Below, one piece after another: positions 8,213-17,249 of a stretch of DNA of 64,000 nt. A program made the position numbers and the translations under genes. The notes beneath the pieces were generated by a model. It saw only the letters and a list, made by a program, of their open reading frames with translations, was not told where the DNA came from and ran no database searches. The stretch is from Mycolicibacterium hodleri (GTDB lineage: Bacteria; Actinomycetota; Actinomycetes; Mycobacteriales; Mycobacteriaceae). Every line of letters starts with the position of its first letter. Position 1 is the stretch's first letter. The DNA is taken from assembly GCF_006439015.1 (NCBI RefSeq), contig NZ_RCZG01000006.1:214608-278607 (forward strand), given 5' to 3'.

Positions 8213-9067
8213 GTGGCACTATCAGGTCTGACGAGCGTGCGGGACGGGCTCGGTCAACGACTCTTCGGCATGGTCGCCGGTCCCGACGGACCAGCCAACC
8301 GGGCCCGCATCCACGACACCCCCGGCCCCAGATGGTTCGACGAGGACCGCCCGATCAGACGGGTGCATGGCGATGCGTCGATGTTCGTCGGCGGACTGCG
8401 CGCCCTACTCCTTCAGTCGCTGCATCCGTTGGCGATGGCCGGCGTTGCCGAACACTCCGACTACAAGGGCGACCCCTGGGGACGGCTGCAGCGCACCAGC
8501 ACCTTCCTCGCCGTCACCACGTTCGGCCCGGCCGACGACGCCCAGCGCGCCGTCGACAAGGTCCGCGGGATCCATCGCCGGGTGCGCGGGACCGCCGCCG
8601 ACGGACGACCATACGAGGCCTCGGACCCGCATCTCCTGGAATGGGTGCACATCGCCGAAGTGGACAGTTTCCTTCTGGCGCATCAACGTTACGGCGCCCA
8701 TCCGCTGGATCAACAGGGCCGTGACGACTACGTCGCCGACACCGCGCGGGTCGCTGCCGCGCTGGGGGTGCTCGACCCACCGCTCACCGAACGACAGTTG
8801 AAGCAGCGGATCGCGGACTATCGACCCGAGATGAGCAGCACCCCCGCGGCACGGGAAGCCGCCAAGTTCCTACTACTGACTCCACCACTGCCGCTGCTGG
8901 CCAGGCCGCCGTACGCAGTTCTCGCCGCCACCTCGGTGGCCATGCTGCCTGCGTGGGCGCGGCTGCCGCTGCGGCTCCCCTACCTGCCGCCACTGGAGAC
9001 CACCGCCGTCCGGGTGGCAGGCCGCACGCTAGTCGGCGGCATCCGCTGGGCACTCGACCGCGGCTGA
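8213..9067 (+). CDS. MpaB/DUF2236-type oxygenase-like protein
   Basis: A 284-residue protein of the family containing latex-clearing and MpaB-type haem oxygenases. Key features are the HGDASMFVGGLRALLLQSLHP region at about residues 44-64, HSDYKGDPWGRLQRT soon after, and HIAEVDSFLLAHQRYG, which supply the conserved histidines expected for haem binding. A proline-rich hydrophobic stretch near the C-terminus (LLTPPLPLLARPPY) is also typical. GTG 8213 removes an upstream extension that runs through the divergent secreted-protein gene. Its substrate cannot be told from sequence. Confidence 0.75.
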   Translation: MALSGLTSVRDGLGQRLFGMVAGPDGPANRARIHDTPGPRWFDEDRPIRRVHGDASMFVGGLRALLLQSLHPLAMAGVAEHSDYKGDPWGRLQRTSTFLAVTTFGPADDAQRAVDKVRGIHRRVRGTAADGRPYEASDPHLLEWVHIAEVDSFLLAHQRYGAHPLDQQGRDDYVADTARVAAALGVLDPPLTERQLKQRIADYRPEMSSTPAAREAAKFLLLTPPLPLLARPPYAVLAATSVAMLPAWARLPLRLPYLPPLETTAVRVAGRTLVGGIRWALDRG

Positions 9068-9084
9068 CCGTCTCGGACGGCCGG

Positions 9085-9975
9085 CTAGACGGAAAGCGCT
9101 GTGCCCGTTTCCTTCTCGGCGAAGGCGATCAACCGCGCCGCGACCTCGTAGTCGCAGGCGCCGGCCGCCCGGCCACTCAGCGTCGGACCACCCTTGAGTC
9201 CTAGCCGACTGTCGATGCCCACGTAACTGCCCGGCGGGATGGGCTCACTGATGCAGTACAGCGTCGGCGCCGCTCCTGCGTCGATGTCGTTGGCCAACAC
9301 GGTGGCCGCCGACTTCACCACCGCGTGGAACGCCGACATGATCCGCTTGTCGGAGACGTTCGACAGGTTCGACGCGACCCAGCCGGGGTGGGTCAACTGG
9401 CTGGACAGGGGTGAACCCGCTGCGCGCAAACGCCGGTCGAGCTCGAGACCCCACAGCATGACCGCCAGCTTGGAGCGGGCATAGGCGGGGAACGCCGACC
9501 ACTTGCGCATGCGCAGATGGGGATCGTCCAGCGCGAGCTTGGCTGACTTGTGCGCGTCGGAGCCGACGTTGATGATCTGCGAGCGCACCCGACCCAACAA
9601 CAGATTGGTCAAGGCGAACGGACCGAGGAAGTTCGTGCCGAGCATCATCTCGAAACCGTCCACCGTCTCGGAGCGGTCGCGGGCGATGACGCCCGCATTG
9701 TTGATCAAGATGTCAACGTCTCCGTCGAAGAGGTCGGGGAACGCACGCACCGACGTCTGATCGGCGAGGTCCAGCTTGACCACCGACGTGTCGCCGCCCA
9801 TCTCCGCAGCACGCTGGGCGCCGAGCTCGACGTTGCGCACCGCGAGGATGACGTGAGCGCCCGCCCGGGCGAGGGCACCCGCCGTCGCCAGGCCGACACC
9901 GTTGGTGGCTCCGGTGACGATGACGCGCTTGCCCGTCAGATTGCCGAGTCGGGTCGGCGACCACTGTGATGTCAC
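9085..9975 (-). CDS. SDR oxidoreductase (retinol dehydrogenase-like)
   Basis: The 296-residue protein is a classical short-chain dehydrogenase with the cofactor motif TGATNGVG (about residues 21-28), NNAG at about 92, and the YARSK active-site tyrosine and lysine. Arg in AVRN after the second strand suggests NADP preference. The length and the long C-terminal segment after the active site fit the retinol dehydrogenase/protochlorophyllide reductase-like branch common in mycobacteria. It converges on the MpaB-like gene with a 17-nt gap and is divergent from the SnoaL operon. Confidence 0.85.
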   Translation of the reverse strand: MTSQWSPTRLGNLTGKRVIVTGATNGVGLATAGALARAGAHVILAVRNVELGAQRAAEMGGDTSVVKLDLADQTSVRAFPDLFDGDVDILINNAGVIARDRSETVDGFEMMLGTNFLGPFALTNLLLGRVRSQIINVGSDAHKSAKLALDDPHLRMRKWSAFPAYARSKLAVMLWGLELDRRLRAAGSPLSSQLTHPGWVASNLSNVSDKRIMSAFHAVVKSAATVLANDIDAGAAPTLYCISEPIPPGSYVGIDSRLGLKGGPTLSGRAAGACDYEVAARLIAFAEKETGTALSV

Positions 9976-10052
9976 GCTCTAGAGATTAATCGCGTGACTG
10001 CCTACCGGATCGTTGACATCGCCATGCCCGGCTGGTTGTCTACGGGAAATAC

Positions 10053-10064
10053 CCGGAATTCCGG
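10053..10064. promoter_or_regulatory. 12-bp palindrome upstream of the SnoaL operon
   Basis: CCGGAATTCCGG is a perfect inverted repeat in the 131-bp divergent space between the SDR at 9085-9975 and the SnoaL gene, 42 nt before the latter. A regulator site is plausible but no regulator gene lies next to it. Confidence 0.3.
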
Positions 10065-10106
10065 TCAGCTCTACCAACTTCGGTTCGACGAGGAGCCTGC
10101 TGCCAC

Positions 10107-10550
10107 ATGATGGACAGTGCCCGCCACATCGAGAACCTCGTGTACACCTATGCCGAACGTCTCGACGCGGGCGATCTGGACGGTGTGGCGGCCCTCTTCG
10201 AACACGGCCGCATCTGCGGCGTCGAGGACGGGCCGCCGGAGACAGTCTTCGCCGGGATCGCGGGGGTTCGCCGGATGTATGAGATGGCGACCCGCCTCCA
10301 CGACGACGGCACCCCCAGGACCAAGCACCTGACCAGCAACGTGCAGGTCTACGTCGACGAAGATGCGGGCACCGCCCGCGCCGGCGCCTACTACTGCGTG
10401 ACGCAGGCGACGCCGGACCTACCGCTGCAGATCATCGTGACGGGCCACTACCGCGACACCTTTCATCGCATCGACGGCACCTGGTGGTTCGACAGCAGGA
10501 CCATGTACGTCGATCAGGCCGGCAACCTCAGCCACCACCTGAAGTTCTGA
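10107..10550 (+). CDS. SnoaL-like nuclear transport factor 2 fold protein
   Basis: A 147-residue single-domain protein of the SnoaL/NTF2-like fold: an N-terminal helix pair (HIENLVYTYAERLDAGDLDGV), the FEHGRI strand, and a beta sheet ending in WWFDSRTMYVD. Members include isomerases, dehydratases and hydroxysteroid isomerase-like enzymes, often in steroid and polyketide pathways. It is the first gene of an apparent operon with the sulfotransferase, DUF1214, SDR and flavoprotein genes. The second ATG at 10110 is an equally possible start. Confidence 0.8.
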   Translation: MMDSARHIENLVYTYAERLDAGDLDGVAALFEHGRICGVEDGPPETVFAGIAGVRRMYEMATRLHDDGTPRTKHLTSNVQVYVDEDAGTARAGAYYCVTQATPDLPLQIIVTGHYRDTFHRIDGTWWFDSRTMYVDQAGNLSHHLKF

Positions 10551-10556
10551 GCACCC

Positions 10557-11786
10557 GTGGCGCGCCCGTTCGACGTAGCTCTCCTCATGGCCACCGCGCA
10601 GCAGAAGGAGGGTCTCGATGACTGGGGTCCGCTGCCCTTCGAGGAACCACTTGCCGTCCTGGCGGACGACTACGCCGTCGCCGACCTGAACGATGTCGGT
10701 GTTCACGTCCTGCGGTCGGGCCTCGTCCACGGCTTGCGGATGCGGTTGCGCTCCCAGGAGTGGATCAGACGCCATCCCGAGATCCTGCAGGAGACCATCG
10801 TTGCGCCAGTCGTCGTGGTCGGCATGATGCGCAGTGGCACGACCCTGCTGCAGCGACTGCTCGCCGCCGACGACCGATTCCACTGCGCGTACGGCTGGGA
10901 GGTGGTCGAGGTCGCCCCGAAGCTGGACCATCGGTGGTCCGACCATTCTGCCGTCGCTTCGCTCGCCGCGACGGCCGAAGACCCTCGCATTCTCATCAGC
11001 GAGAAGCGCGAGGCGGTCTCACGCGAGCTGGCCCCCGAACTGTTCGCCATCCACCCGATGTACGCCCGCGAGCCCGAAGAGGAGATCGTCTTCCTTTCCG
11101 ACGCGTTCCTGTCGCACGTACCCGAGTCGGGCGCTCACGTGCCCGGTTACCGGTCGTGGATCGACGGCCAGGACTTTGCGCCGGCCTACGCGTACCTGCA
11201 CCGGATGCTGAAGTTCCTGCAGTGGCAGAAGCGGCAGGCCAAGCGGGCCGCGACTACCGAGCACCGCTGGGTGCTGAAGTCGCCCGCCCACCTCGGCTAT
11301 CTCGACACGTTGCGGGCCGAGTTCCCCGATCTGCACGTGGTGCACATGCATCGCGATCCGCGCGAGACCATCCCGTCGGGCGCCAGCCTCAACGCCACGC
11401 TGCATGCGATGCACGCCGATCGGGTGGACCGGCGCCGGGTCGGCGCGCAGTGGCTTCAGAGGATGGGCTGGACGAACGACCGCGCGATGGCCACCCGCGA
11501 CGGGTGGACCGACGACTCGGCGGTCTGTACGGACGTCGAGTTCGCCGACGCCGTCTCGGACCCGATCGGCCAAGCGGCCCGAGTGTACGACGCGGTAGGC
11601 GTGCCGCTGAGCGCCGACGTGGAGACGGCGATGCGACGCTGGCTCGTCAAGCGTCCAGTGGATCCGACCCGGCCGCCATATACCGCAATCGATTTCGGGC
11701 TCGGCGACGCCCAGATCGACGAACGATTCGCCACCTACAACGCCCGGTTCCGTTCCGCCGTCACCTCCTCGAGGAGCAGACATTGA
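10557..11786 (+). CDS. Sulfotransferase family protein
   Basis: A 409-residue sulfotransferase using PAPS as donor. The 5'-phosphosulfate loop is GMMRSGTTLLQRLL at about residues 89-102, and the 3'-phosphate-binding region is VVHMHRDPRETIPSG near residue 260. In between, WVLKSPAHLGYLDTL is characteristic of the mycobacterial sulfotransferase subfamily. The C-terminal DERFATYNARFR is also common. The GTG start lies 6 nt after the SnoaL stop. The stop overlaps the TTG of the next gene by 4 nt. Substrate unknown; a hydroxylated lipid or steroid is likely by context. Confidence 0.88.
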   Translation: MARPFDVALLMATAQQKEGLDDWGPLPFEEPLAVLADDYAVADLNDVGVHVLRSGLVHGLRMRLRSQEWIRRHPEILQETIVAPVVVVGMMRSGTTLLQRLLAADDRFHCAYGWEVVEVAPKLDHRWSDHSAVASLAATAEDPRILISEKREAVSRELAPELFAIHPMYAREPEEEIVFLSDAFLSHVPESGAHVPGYRSWIDGQDFAPAYAYLHRMLKFLQWQKRQAKRAATTEHRWVLKSPAHLGYLDTLRAEFPDLHVVHMHRDPRETIPSGASLNATLHAMHADRVDRRRVGAQWLQRMGWTNDRAMATRDGWTDDSAVCTDVEFADAVSDPIGQAARVYDAVGVPLSADVETAMRRWLVKRPVDPTRPPYTAIDFGLGDAQIDERFATYNARFRSAVTSSRSRH

Positions 11787-13042
11787 CTCAGCAAATAGAT
11801 GATCCCATCGCGACGGCATCGCAGCACGAGCAGGAGCTGGCCGCTCTCGAACTGATTCACCACCCGACCGTCGAGGCGGCCCACCGTAGCGTCGCCGAGG
11901 CGTGGTTGGGGCGGGCGAAGGCCTCCGATGCCATGCGGACCTGCTTCGACGACGCCTTCGCCGAGGTGATGTTCTCCGCCGCAGTGTGGTCGTCCAACCA
12001 GGACAGGTTCCGGCCCAAAGTCAGCTGCATCACCCGGCTAGCACACCCGGTAGCGGACCGGAAGATACCCGGATCACGTTGGGGCATAGACAATCCCGAC
12101 AGCGTCTATCGAGTCATCCCGATCTCCGGTGACGAGCGCTACGAGATTCGCGGCCGCGTCGGTGAGAACCGCATGACGGAGAACTACTTCACCCTGTGGG
12201 ATGCCAACATGGGCACGGTCGCCGTGCTCAACGGGCGCACCATGGAGGTCGAGACCGACGGGTCGTTCACCATCACCGTCGACGCCGATCCGGCGGGCGA
12301 TCGCCCCAACCACGTGCAGTCCACACCAGCGGCACACGAGTTCTACATCCGTGACGTACTGCTGAACTGGGACCGCGACGATCCGAATCACCTCTCGGTG
12401 CAGAGGTTGGGCGCACCGGCGGATTATTCGCGCCCGGCGCGGACTCTGGACGAACAGGCCGACGCCACCGTGGCAATGATGGCCCACTTCGCCAACTTCA
12501 CCGGAAAGCTCAGCCACGGCGTCTACAAGATGGCGCCCAACGACTTCAACCTCGCCTGGTCGGCCGACAAAGTCGGCGCGATGCGCAACCAGGTCTACGT
12601 GATGGGTCGGTTCGACCTGCAGCCCGGAGAGGTCTTCGTCGTCGACGTCAGCGATGGCGGTGCCGAGTACTTCACCGTGCCACTGAGCAACATCTGGGGC
12701 ACCACACTCGACATCGTCGACCGCACGGGCAGTCTCAACAAGTCACAATCGGTACCCAACGACGACGGCACCTACACATACGTCATCTCTCCCACCGATC
12801 CCGGCGTCGCCAACTGGATCGACTCCGACGGTCTCACCGAAGGCATCCTGACCCTGCGGATGGCCGAATTCGGTGAAGACGGTCCGAAGGAGGATCTCGG
12901 CGCGCGTGGTCGGGTGGTCGAGTTCGACGACCTCGAGCGTGACGTTCCGACGCTGCGCCGAGTGTCCGAACGGGAACGGGCCACCGAGTTAGCCGAGCGC
13001 CGCAAGGCGTATCTGCGCCGCCTACCAGAAGGGACGATCTGA
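11783..13042 (+). CDS. DUF1214-domain protein
   Basis: This protein of 419 residues carries a DUF1214-type domain in its C-terminal half (around YVMGRFDLQPGEVFVVDV and the ANWIDSDGLTEGIL segment). No signal peptide is seen. The start is TTG 11783, fixed by a 4-nt overlap with the sulfotransferase stop and a GAGGAG ribosome site at 11771-11776. Proteins of this family sit beside sulfotransferases, SDRs and dehydrogenases in mycobacterial catabolic clusters, but their activity is not established. Confidence 0.75.
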   Translation: MTQQIDDPIATASQHEQELAALELIHHPTVEAAHRSVAEAWLGRAKASDAMRTCFDDAFAEVMFSAAVWSSNQDRFRPKVSCITRLAHPVADRKIPGSRWGIDNPDSVYRVIPISGDERYEIRGRVGENRMTENYFTLWDANMGTVAVLNGRTMEVETDGSFTITVDADPAGDRPNHVQSTPAAHEFYIRDVLLNWDRDDPNHLSVQRLGAPADYSRPARTLDEQADATVAMMAHFANFTGKLSHGVYKMAPNDFNLAWSADKVGAMRNQVYVMGRFDLQPGEVFVVDVSDGGAEYFTVPLSNIWGTTLDIVDRTGSLNKSQSVPNDDGTYTYVISPTDPGVANWIDSDGLTEGILTLRMAEFGEDGPKEDLGARGRVVEFDDLERDVPTLRRVSERERATELAERRKAYLRRLPEGTI

Positions 13043-13043
13043 C

Positions 13044-13877
13044 ATGGGCTGCTGGATGGTCACCGGATGCTCCACCGGCATCGGTCGCGAGATTGCCCGC
13101 GCCGCACTGGAAGCGGGCCACTCCGTGGTGGTGACCGCGCGACGCGTCGAGACGATCGCCGACTTCGCCGACGAGTTCGGGGAGCGCGCCGCGATCGTCG
13201 CCCTCGACGTCACCGACAAGGCCCAGATCGCCGCAGCGGTCCAGATCGCCGACGAAGCGTTCGGTGGGATCGACGTGTTGGTCAACAACGCGGGCAACGG
13301 CTACCTGGCCGCGATCGAGGAGGGCGAGGACGAAAAGGTCCGGAAACTGTTCGACACCAACTATTTCGGTGTAGTCGACACCATCAAGGCAGTGCTGCCC
13401 GCCATGCGCGCCCGTCAGTCCGGGCGCATCGTGAACATCTCGTCGATGACCGGACTGGTGGCCAACCCTCCCAACGCCTACTACTCATCCACCAAGTTCG
13501 CCCTCGAGGCTCTGACCGAGGCACTGGCGCAAGAGGTCAAGCCGCTCGGCATCAAGGTGACGGCCATCGAACCCGGAGCGTTCCGTACCGACTGGGCGGC
13601 ACGGTCGATGTGGGAATCCTCCACTCCCATCAATGATTACGACGCGAATGTCGGCGCCCGCAAGACGATGATCAAGGAGTTCGCCAACCATTTGCCCGGC
13701 GATCCGCGCAAGGTCGCCGAAGCGGTCCTCATGGTGACCACGCTCGACGAACCACCCCTGCGCCTGCTCCTCGGCCGGGACGTGCTCAAGGCCGTGCGCG
13801 ACAAACTCGCCGCCTTCTCCGCGTCGATCGACGAGTGGGAATCCGTGACCAAGAACGTCAACTTCCCGAAGGGCTGA
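13044..13877 (+). CDS. SDR oxidoreductase
   Basis: A 277-residue classical SDR with TGCSTGIG (about residues 7-14), NNAG near 83, catalytic serine in ISSMTG and YYSSTK. The cofactor-binding arginine in TARR after strand 2 points to NADPH. The C-terminal region with ALTEALAQEVKPLGIKVTAIEPGAFRT is typical of the family often annotated as oxidoreductase/retinol-type dehydrogenase. One nucleotide separates it from the DUF1214 stop, so it is in the same operon. Confidence 0.87.
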   Translation: MGCWMVTGCSTGIGREIARAALEAGHSVVVTARRVETIADFADEFGERAAIVALDVTDKAQIAAAVQIADEAFGGIDVLVNNAGNGYLAAIEEGEDEKVRKLFDTNYFGVVDTIKAVLPAMRARQSGRIVNISSMTGLVANPPNAYYSSTKFALEALTEALAQEVKPLGIKVTAIEPGAFRTDWAARSMWESSTPINDYDANVGARKTMIKEFANHLPGDPRKVAEAVLMVTTLDEPPLRLLLGRDVLKAVRDKLAAFSASIDEWESVTKNVNFPKG

Positions 13878-13889
13878 CGGAGAGTACAG

Positions 13890-14708
13890 ATGGAAACCAT
13901 GATCGGAAAGGTCGCATTCATCACCGGCGCTGCCCGCGGCATGGGCCGAGCGCATGCCGTCAAACTCGCCGACGAGGGCGCCGACATCATCGCCGTCGAC
14001 GCATGCGCCGAATTCGACTCAACCGACTACCCGGGTTCGACCGTCGCGGACCTGGCCGAGACGGTCAAACTCGTTGAGAATCGCGGCCGTCGGATCGTGG
14101 CACGCCAAGTCGACGTCCGCGATCCCGACGCGGTCGTCGCGGCGGTCGCCGACGGTGTCGAGGCGTTCGGCCGCCTGGACGTCGTCATCGCCAACGCCGG
14201 CATCATCAGGGTCAGCGACACCGACGAGCGCGCCCGCACGTTCCGCGACGTCGTAGAGGTCAACCTGATCGGTGCCTGGAACACCGTGGACGCGGCGATT
14301 CCCGCCCTGATCGCCGGTGGGCGTGGCGGTTCCATCGTGCTCGTCAGTTCCACGCAGGGCATCAGGGCCGCCGGTACCGAGAGAGCCGGCGTTCAGGGCT
14401 ACGCCGCGTCAAAGCGCGGTTTGGTGGCCCTCATGCAGGTCTGGGCCGACCAACTTGCCGAACATTCGATCCGGGTGAACACGATCCACCCCAGCGGCGT
14501 CGCGACCGACATGATCCTCAACGAGACCACCATGAGGCTGTCCGCGGCCGGTGATCCGTGGTTGGCCAGCCAACTCAACGCCCTCCCGATCGCCCTGTTG
14601 CAACCCGGGCAGATCGCGGCCGCGGTGGCGTGGCTGGTTTCCGAAGACGCTTCGTTCATCACTGGCACCTCGTGGCCGCTGGATGCTGGATTCACCCTCC
14701 GCAGTTAG
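13890..14708 (+). CDS. Mycofactocin-coupled SDR (carveol dehydrogenase-like)
   Basis: A 272-residue SDR with TGAARGMGRAHAV (about residues 13-25), the insertion after strand 2 that carries DLAETVKLVENRGRRIVA, and the active-site YAASK. That insertion is the hallmark of the mycofactocin-associated SDR group, whose nicotinamide cofactor is held tightly and re-oxidised through mycofactocin rather than exchanged. Typical members oxidise carveol or other secondary alcohols. It sits 12 nt after the previous SDR. The mycofactocin biosynthesis genes are not in this window. Confidence 0.82.
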   Translation: METMIGKVAFITGAARGMGRAHAVKLADEGADIIAVDACAEFDSTDYPGSTVADLAETVKLVENRGRRIVARQVDVRDPDAVVAAVADGVEAFGRLDVVIANAGIIRVSDTDERARTFRDVVEVNLIGAWNTVDAAIPALIAGGRGGSIVLVSSTQGIRAAGTERAGVQGYAASKRGLVALMQVWADQLAEHSIRVNTIHPSGVATDMILNETTMRLSAAGDPWLASQLNALPIALLQPGQIAAAVAWLVSEDASFITGTSWPLDAGFTLRS

Positions 14709-14717
14709 GAATTGGCC

Positions 14718-16289
14718 GTGAGCACAGATTCCTCATCGAACTGGGACGAGTTCGTCGACGTGGTGGTCGTCGGCTCGGGTGGAGGGATCGCCGGCGCATA
14801 TACGGCGGCCCGCGAGGGCCTGTCCGTCGCGCTGCTCGAAGGTAGTGACAAATTCGGGGGGACGACTGCGTTCTCCGGAGGCGGCGGAATGTGGTTCCCC
14901 TGCAATCCGGTACTGCGCCGCGCCGGCGCCGACGACACCATCGAGGAAGCGCTGACGTACTTCCACGCAGTCGTTGGCGATCGCACGCCACGGGAGCTTC
15001 AGGACGCCTACGTCCGCGGTGGGGCGCGACTGATCGAGTATCTCGAACAGGACCAGGAAGAGGGGGCGTTCGCGTTCAAGGTGCTGCCGTGGCCGGACTA
15101 CTTCGGTGCCGCGCCGGGGGCCCGCCCGGACGGGATGCGCCACATCGTCGCCAGGGCACTGCCCGCGGACGCCCTCGGCCCCTATGCCGATCGTGTGCGC
15201 GGACCCCTCGACAACGAACGCCTCGGAGCGCCCGCACCGGAACTGCTCACCGGGGGTCGTGCGCTCATCGGCCGTTTCCTGGCCGCGCTCAACCGCTTCC
15301 CCGCCGCGGCGGTCCACCTCGACTCCCCTCTGACCGACCTCGTCGTCCAAGGCGGTTCCGTCACCGGGGTCGTCGTTCAGCGCCACGGCGAGCGAGTGCG
15401 CATCGGCGCCCGCCGCGGGGTATTGCTCGCCGCAGGCGGCTTCGAGCAGAACGCGAACATGCGCAAGGCGTTCGGGGTGCCCGGTCGCGTCGAGGACACC
15501 ATGGGTGCGCCGGGCAACGACGGCGCGGCGCACCGGGCCGCCATCCGCATCGGCGCGGCCACCGACCTGATGGACCAGGCGTGGTGGTCACCGGGCTTGA
15601 CACACCCCGATGGCCGTTCGACGTTCTCCCTGTGGTTCACGGGCGGCATCTTCGTCGACTCCGACGGACGACGCTTCGTCAACGAGTCCGGTCCCTACGA
15701 CAGACTCGGGCGTACCGTCGTCGACCAGATCGATTCCGGCGCAATCAAACTACCGTTCTGGATGATCTACGACGACAGAGAGGGCGAAATCCCACCGGTG
15801 AAGTCGACGAGCGTGTCGATGGTCGCGGCCGAACGCTACCGCGACGCCGGGCTGTGGCGCAGCGCCGACACCCTGGCCGAACTCGCAGCGATCATCGGCG
15901 TGCCACCCGCACACCTCGTCGCCACGGTGACGCGATTCAACGAGTTGGCGACCGGCGGTGTCGACCGAGACTTCGGTCGCGGCGATGAAGCCTACGACCG
16001 CACGTTCACCGGTGGCGCGTCGCCCTTGGTTCCCATCGATCAGCCGCCCTACCACGCAGCCGCCTTCGGGCTGTCCGACCTCGGCACCAAGGGTGGGCTA
16101 CGCACAGACACCGACGCCCGCGTGCTCGACGCCGAGGGCCGACCGATACCCGGGCTGTACGCGGCAGGCAACACGATGGCCGCCGTCAGCGGCACCGTCT
16201 ACCCCGGGGGTGGCAACCCGATCGGCGCCTCCATGTTGTTCAGCCACCTCGCTGCGCTCCACATGGCTGGACGCACGACCCCACACTGA
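14718..16289 (+). CDS. FAD-dependent oxidoreductase, 3-ketosteroid delta-1-dehydrogenase-like
   Basis: The 523-residue flavoprotein has an N-terminal Rossmann motif VVVVGSGGGIAGAYTA (about residues 15-30) and FGGTTAFSGGGGMWFPCN. The C-terminal GNTMAAVSGTVYPGGGNPIG is the counterpart of the KstD segment holding the catalytic tyrosine. The family removes hydrogens next to a ketone in cyclic substrates such as steroid ring A. GTG 14718 is chosen over TTG 14712 because AGGA at 14707-14710 is then 7 nt away. With the neighbouring SDRs it suggests an alcohol-to-ketone-to-enone sequence on a cyclic compound; the real substrate is unproven. Confidence 0.82.
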   Translation: MSTDSSSNWDEFVDVVVVGSGGGIAGAYTAAREGLSVALLEGSDKFGGTTAFSGGGGMWFPCNPVLRRAGADDTIEEALTYFHAVVGDRTPRELQDAYVRGGARLIEYLEQDQEEGAFAFKVLPWPDYFGAAPGARPDGMRHIVARALPADALGPYADRVRGPLDNERLGAPAPELLTGGRALIGRFLAALNRFPAAAVHLDSPLTDLVVQGGSVTGVVVQRHGERVRIGARRGVLLAAGGFEQNANMRKAFGVPGRVEDTMGAPGNDGAAHRAAIRIGAATDLMDQAWWSPGLTHPDGRSTFSLWFTGGIFVDSDGRRFVNESGPYDRLGRTVVDQIDSGAIKLPFWMIYDDREGEIPPVKSTSVSMVAAERYRDAGLWRSADTLAELAAIIGVPPAHLVATVTRFNELATGGVDRDFGRGDEAYDRTFTGGASPLVPIDQPPYHAAAFGLSDLGTKGGLRTDTDARVLDAEGRPIPGLYAAGNTMAAVSGTVYPGGGNPIGASMLFSHLAALHMAGRTTPH

Positions 16290-16338
16290 TCGCCGGACCG
16301 GCTGACACCGGACCTACGGGAGGAGCATCATTCGGCAC

Positions 16339-17148
16339 ATGCCTTCTACACTCGCGCGCTACGCCGATCGTCGCGTCCTGATCACCGGCGCCGGCTCCGG
16401 CATCGGACAGGCCACCGTCCTTCGCATCCTCGACGAGGGCGGACGCGTGGTCGCAGCGGACATCAGCGAATCCGGCCTGAAGGACACCGTCGCCAAGGCC
16501 GACGCGTACGGAGCTCAGTTGTCGACAGTAATGATGGACGTCGGCGACGAAGCCTCCGTCCAGGCCGGCGTGGTTGAGGCGATAGCGGCGACGGGCGGGT
16601 TGGACACACTGGTCAACGCCGCGGGCATCCTGAGGTCGTGCCACTTCGCCGACACCACCCTGGCCGACTTCGAGAAGATAATACGAATCAACCTGTTCGG
16701 GACCTTCCTCGTCACCCGTGAGGCGATACCGGCTCTGCGACAGGGCAATGCGGCCGCGGTCGTCAACTTCAGCTCCACCTCGGCGAGCTTCGCCCACCCC
16801 TACATGTCGGCGTATGCCGCATCGAAGGGCGGCATCCAGGCGATGACTCACGCCCTGGCATTGGAGTTCAGCAAGGAGCGGATCCGTTTCAATTGCGTCC
16901 AGCCGGGATCGATCTCGTCGGGGATGACCGACGGGGTCGGCGAGTCGAAACAGAGCGTCGGACCGGGCCTGCCCGAAGACATGGACTTCTCGTTGCTCGG
17001 CAAGATCATGTCCGTGCTGCCGCTCGATGGCGGTGCCATGTTCGCCAAACCCGACGCCGTGGCCAGCGTTGTCGCGATGCTCGGCTCCGCCGACGCCTAC
17101 TGGGTCACCGGCACCGAGGTGCGAGTCGACGGTGGCACCCACACCTAA
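16339..17148 (+). CDS. SDR oxidoreductase
   Basis: A 269-residue classical SDR with TGAGSGIG at about residues 16-23, an aspartate after strand 2 (AADIS) that favours NAD, NAAG near 92, a serine in FSSTSASF and YAASKGG. It ends in GTEVRVDGGTHT, the normal SDR C-terminus. An AGGAG at 16321-16325 lies 13 nt upstream of the ATG, rather far. It follows the KstD-like gene by 49 nt on the same strand and is probably the last catabolic gene of this operon. Confidence 0.87.
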   Translation: MPSTLARYADRRVLITGAGSGIGQATVLRILDEGGRVVAADISESGLKDTVAKADAYGAQLSTVMMDVGDEASVQAGVVEAIAATGGLDTLVNAAGILRSCHFADTTLADFEKIIRINLFGTFLVTREAIPALRQGNAAAVVNFSSTSASFAHPYMSAYAASKGGIQAMTHALALEFSKERIRFNCVQPGSISSGMTDGVGESKQSVGPGLPEDMDFSLLGKIMSVLPLDGGAMFAKPDAVASVVAMLGSADAYWVTGTEVRVDGGTHT

Positions 17149-17249
17149 CCCCAATCCGACAATCCCCGGAACCCGTGGCCGGCTGAGATAGGTTGGCCGC
17201 ACGCCGCTGACCCACGCGGCGACTGCACCGATCCGAGAGATGCTCAGAC

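Noticed and set aside
8145..8231. Short plus-strand frame starting ATG 8145 before the MpaB-like gene
   Set aside because: Only 28 codons, overlaps the start of the real gene in another frame, and has no family resemblance or convincing leader features.
10760..11782. Upstream extension of the DUF1214 frame across the whole sulfotransferase gene
   Set aside because: Arg/Pro-rich shadow translation; the TTG at 11783 with GAGGAG before it explains the true start.
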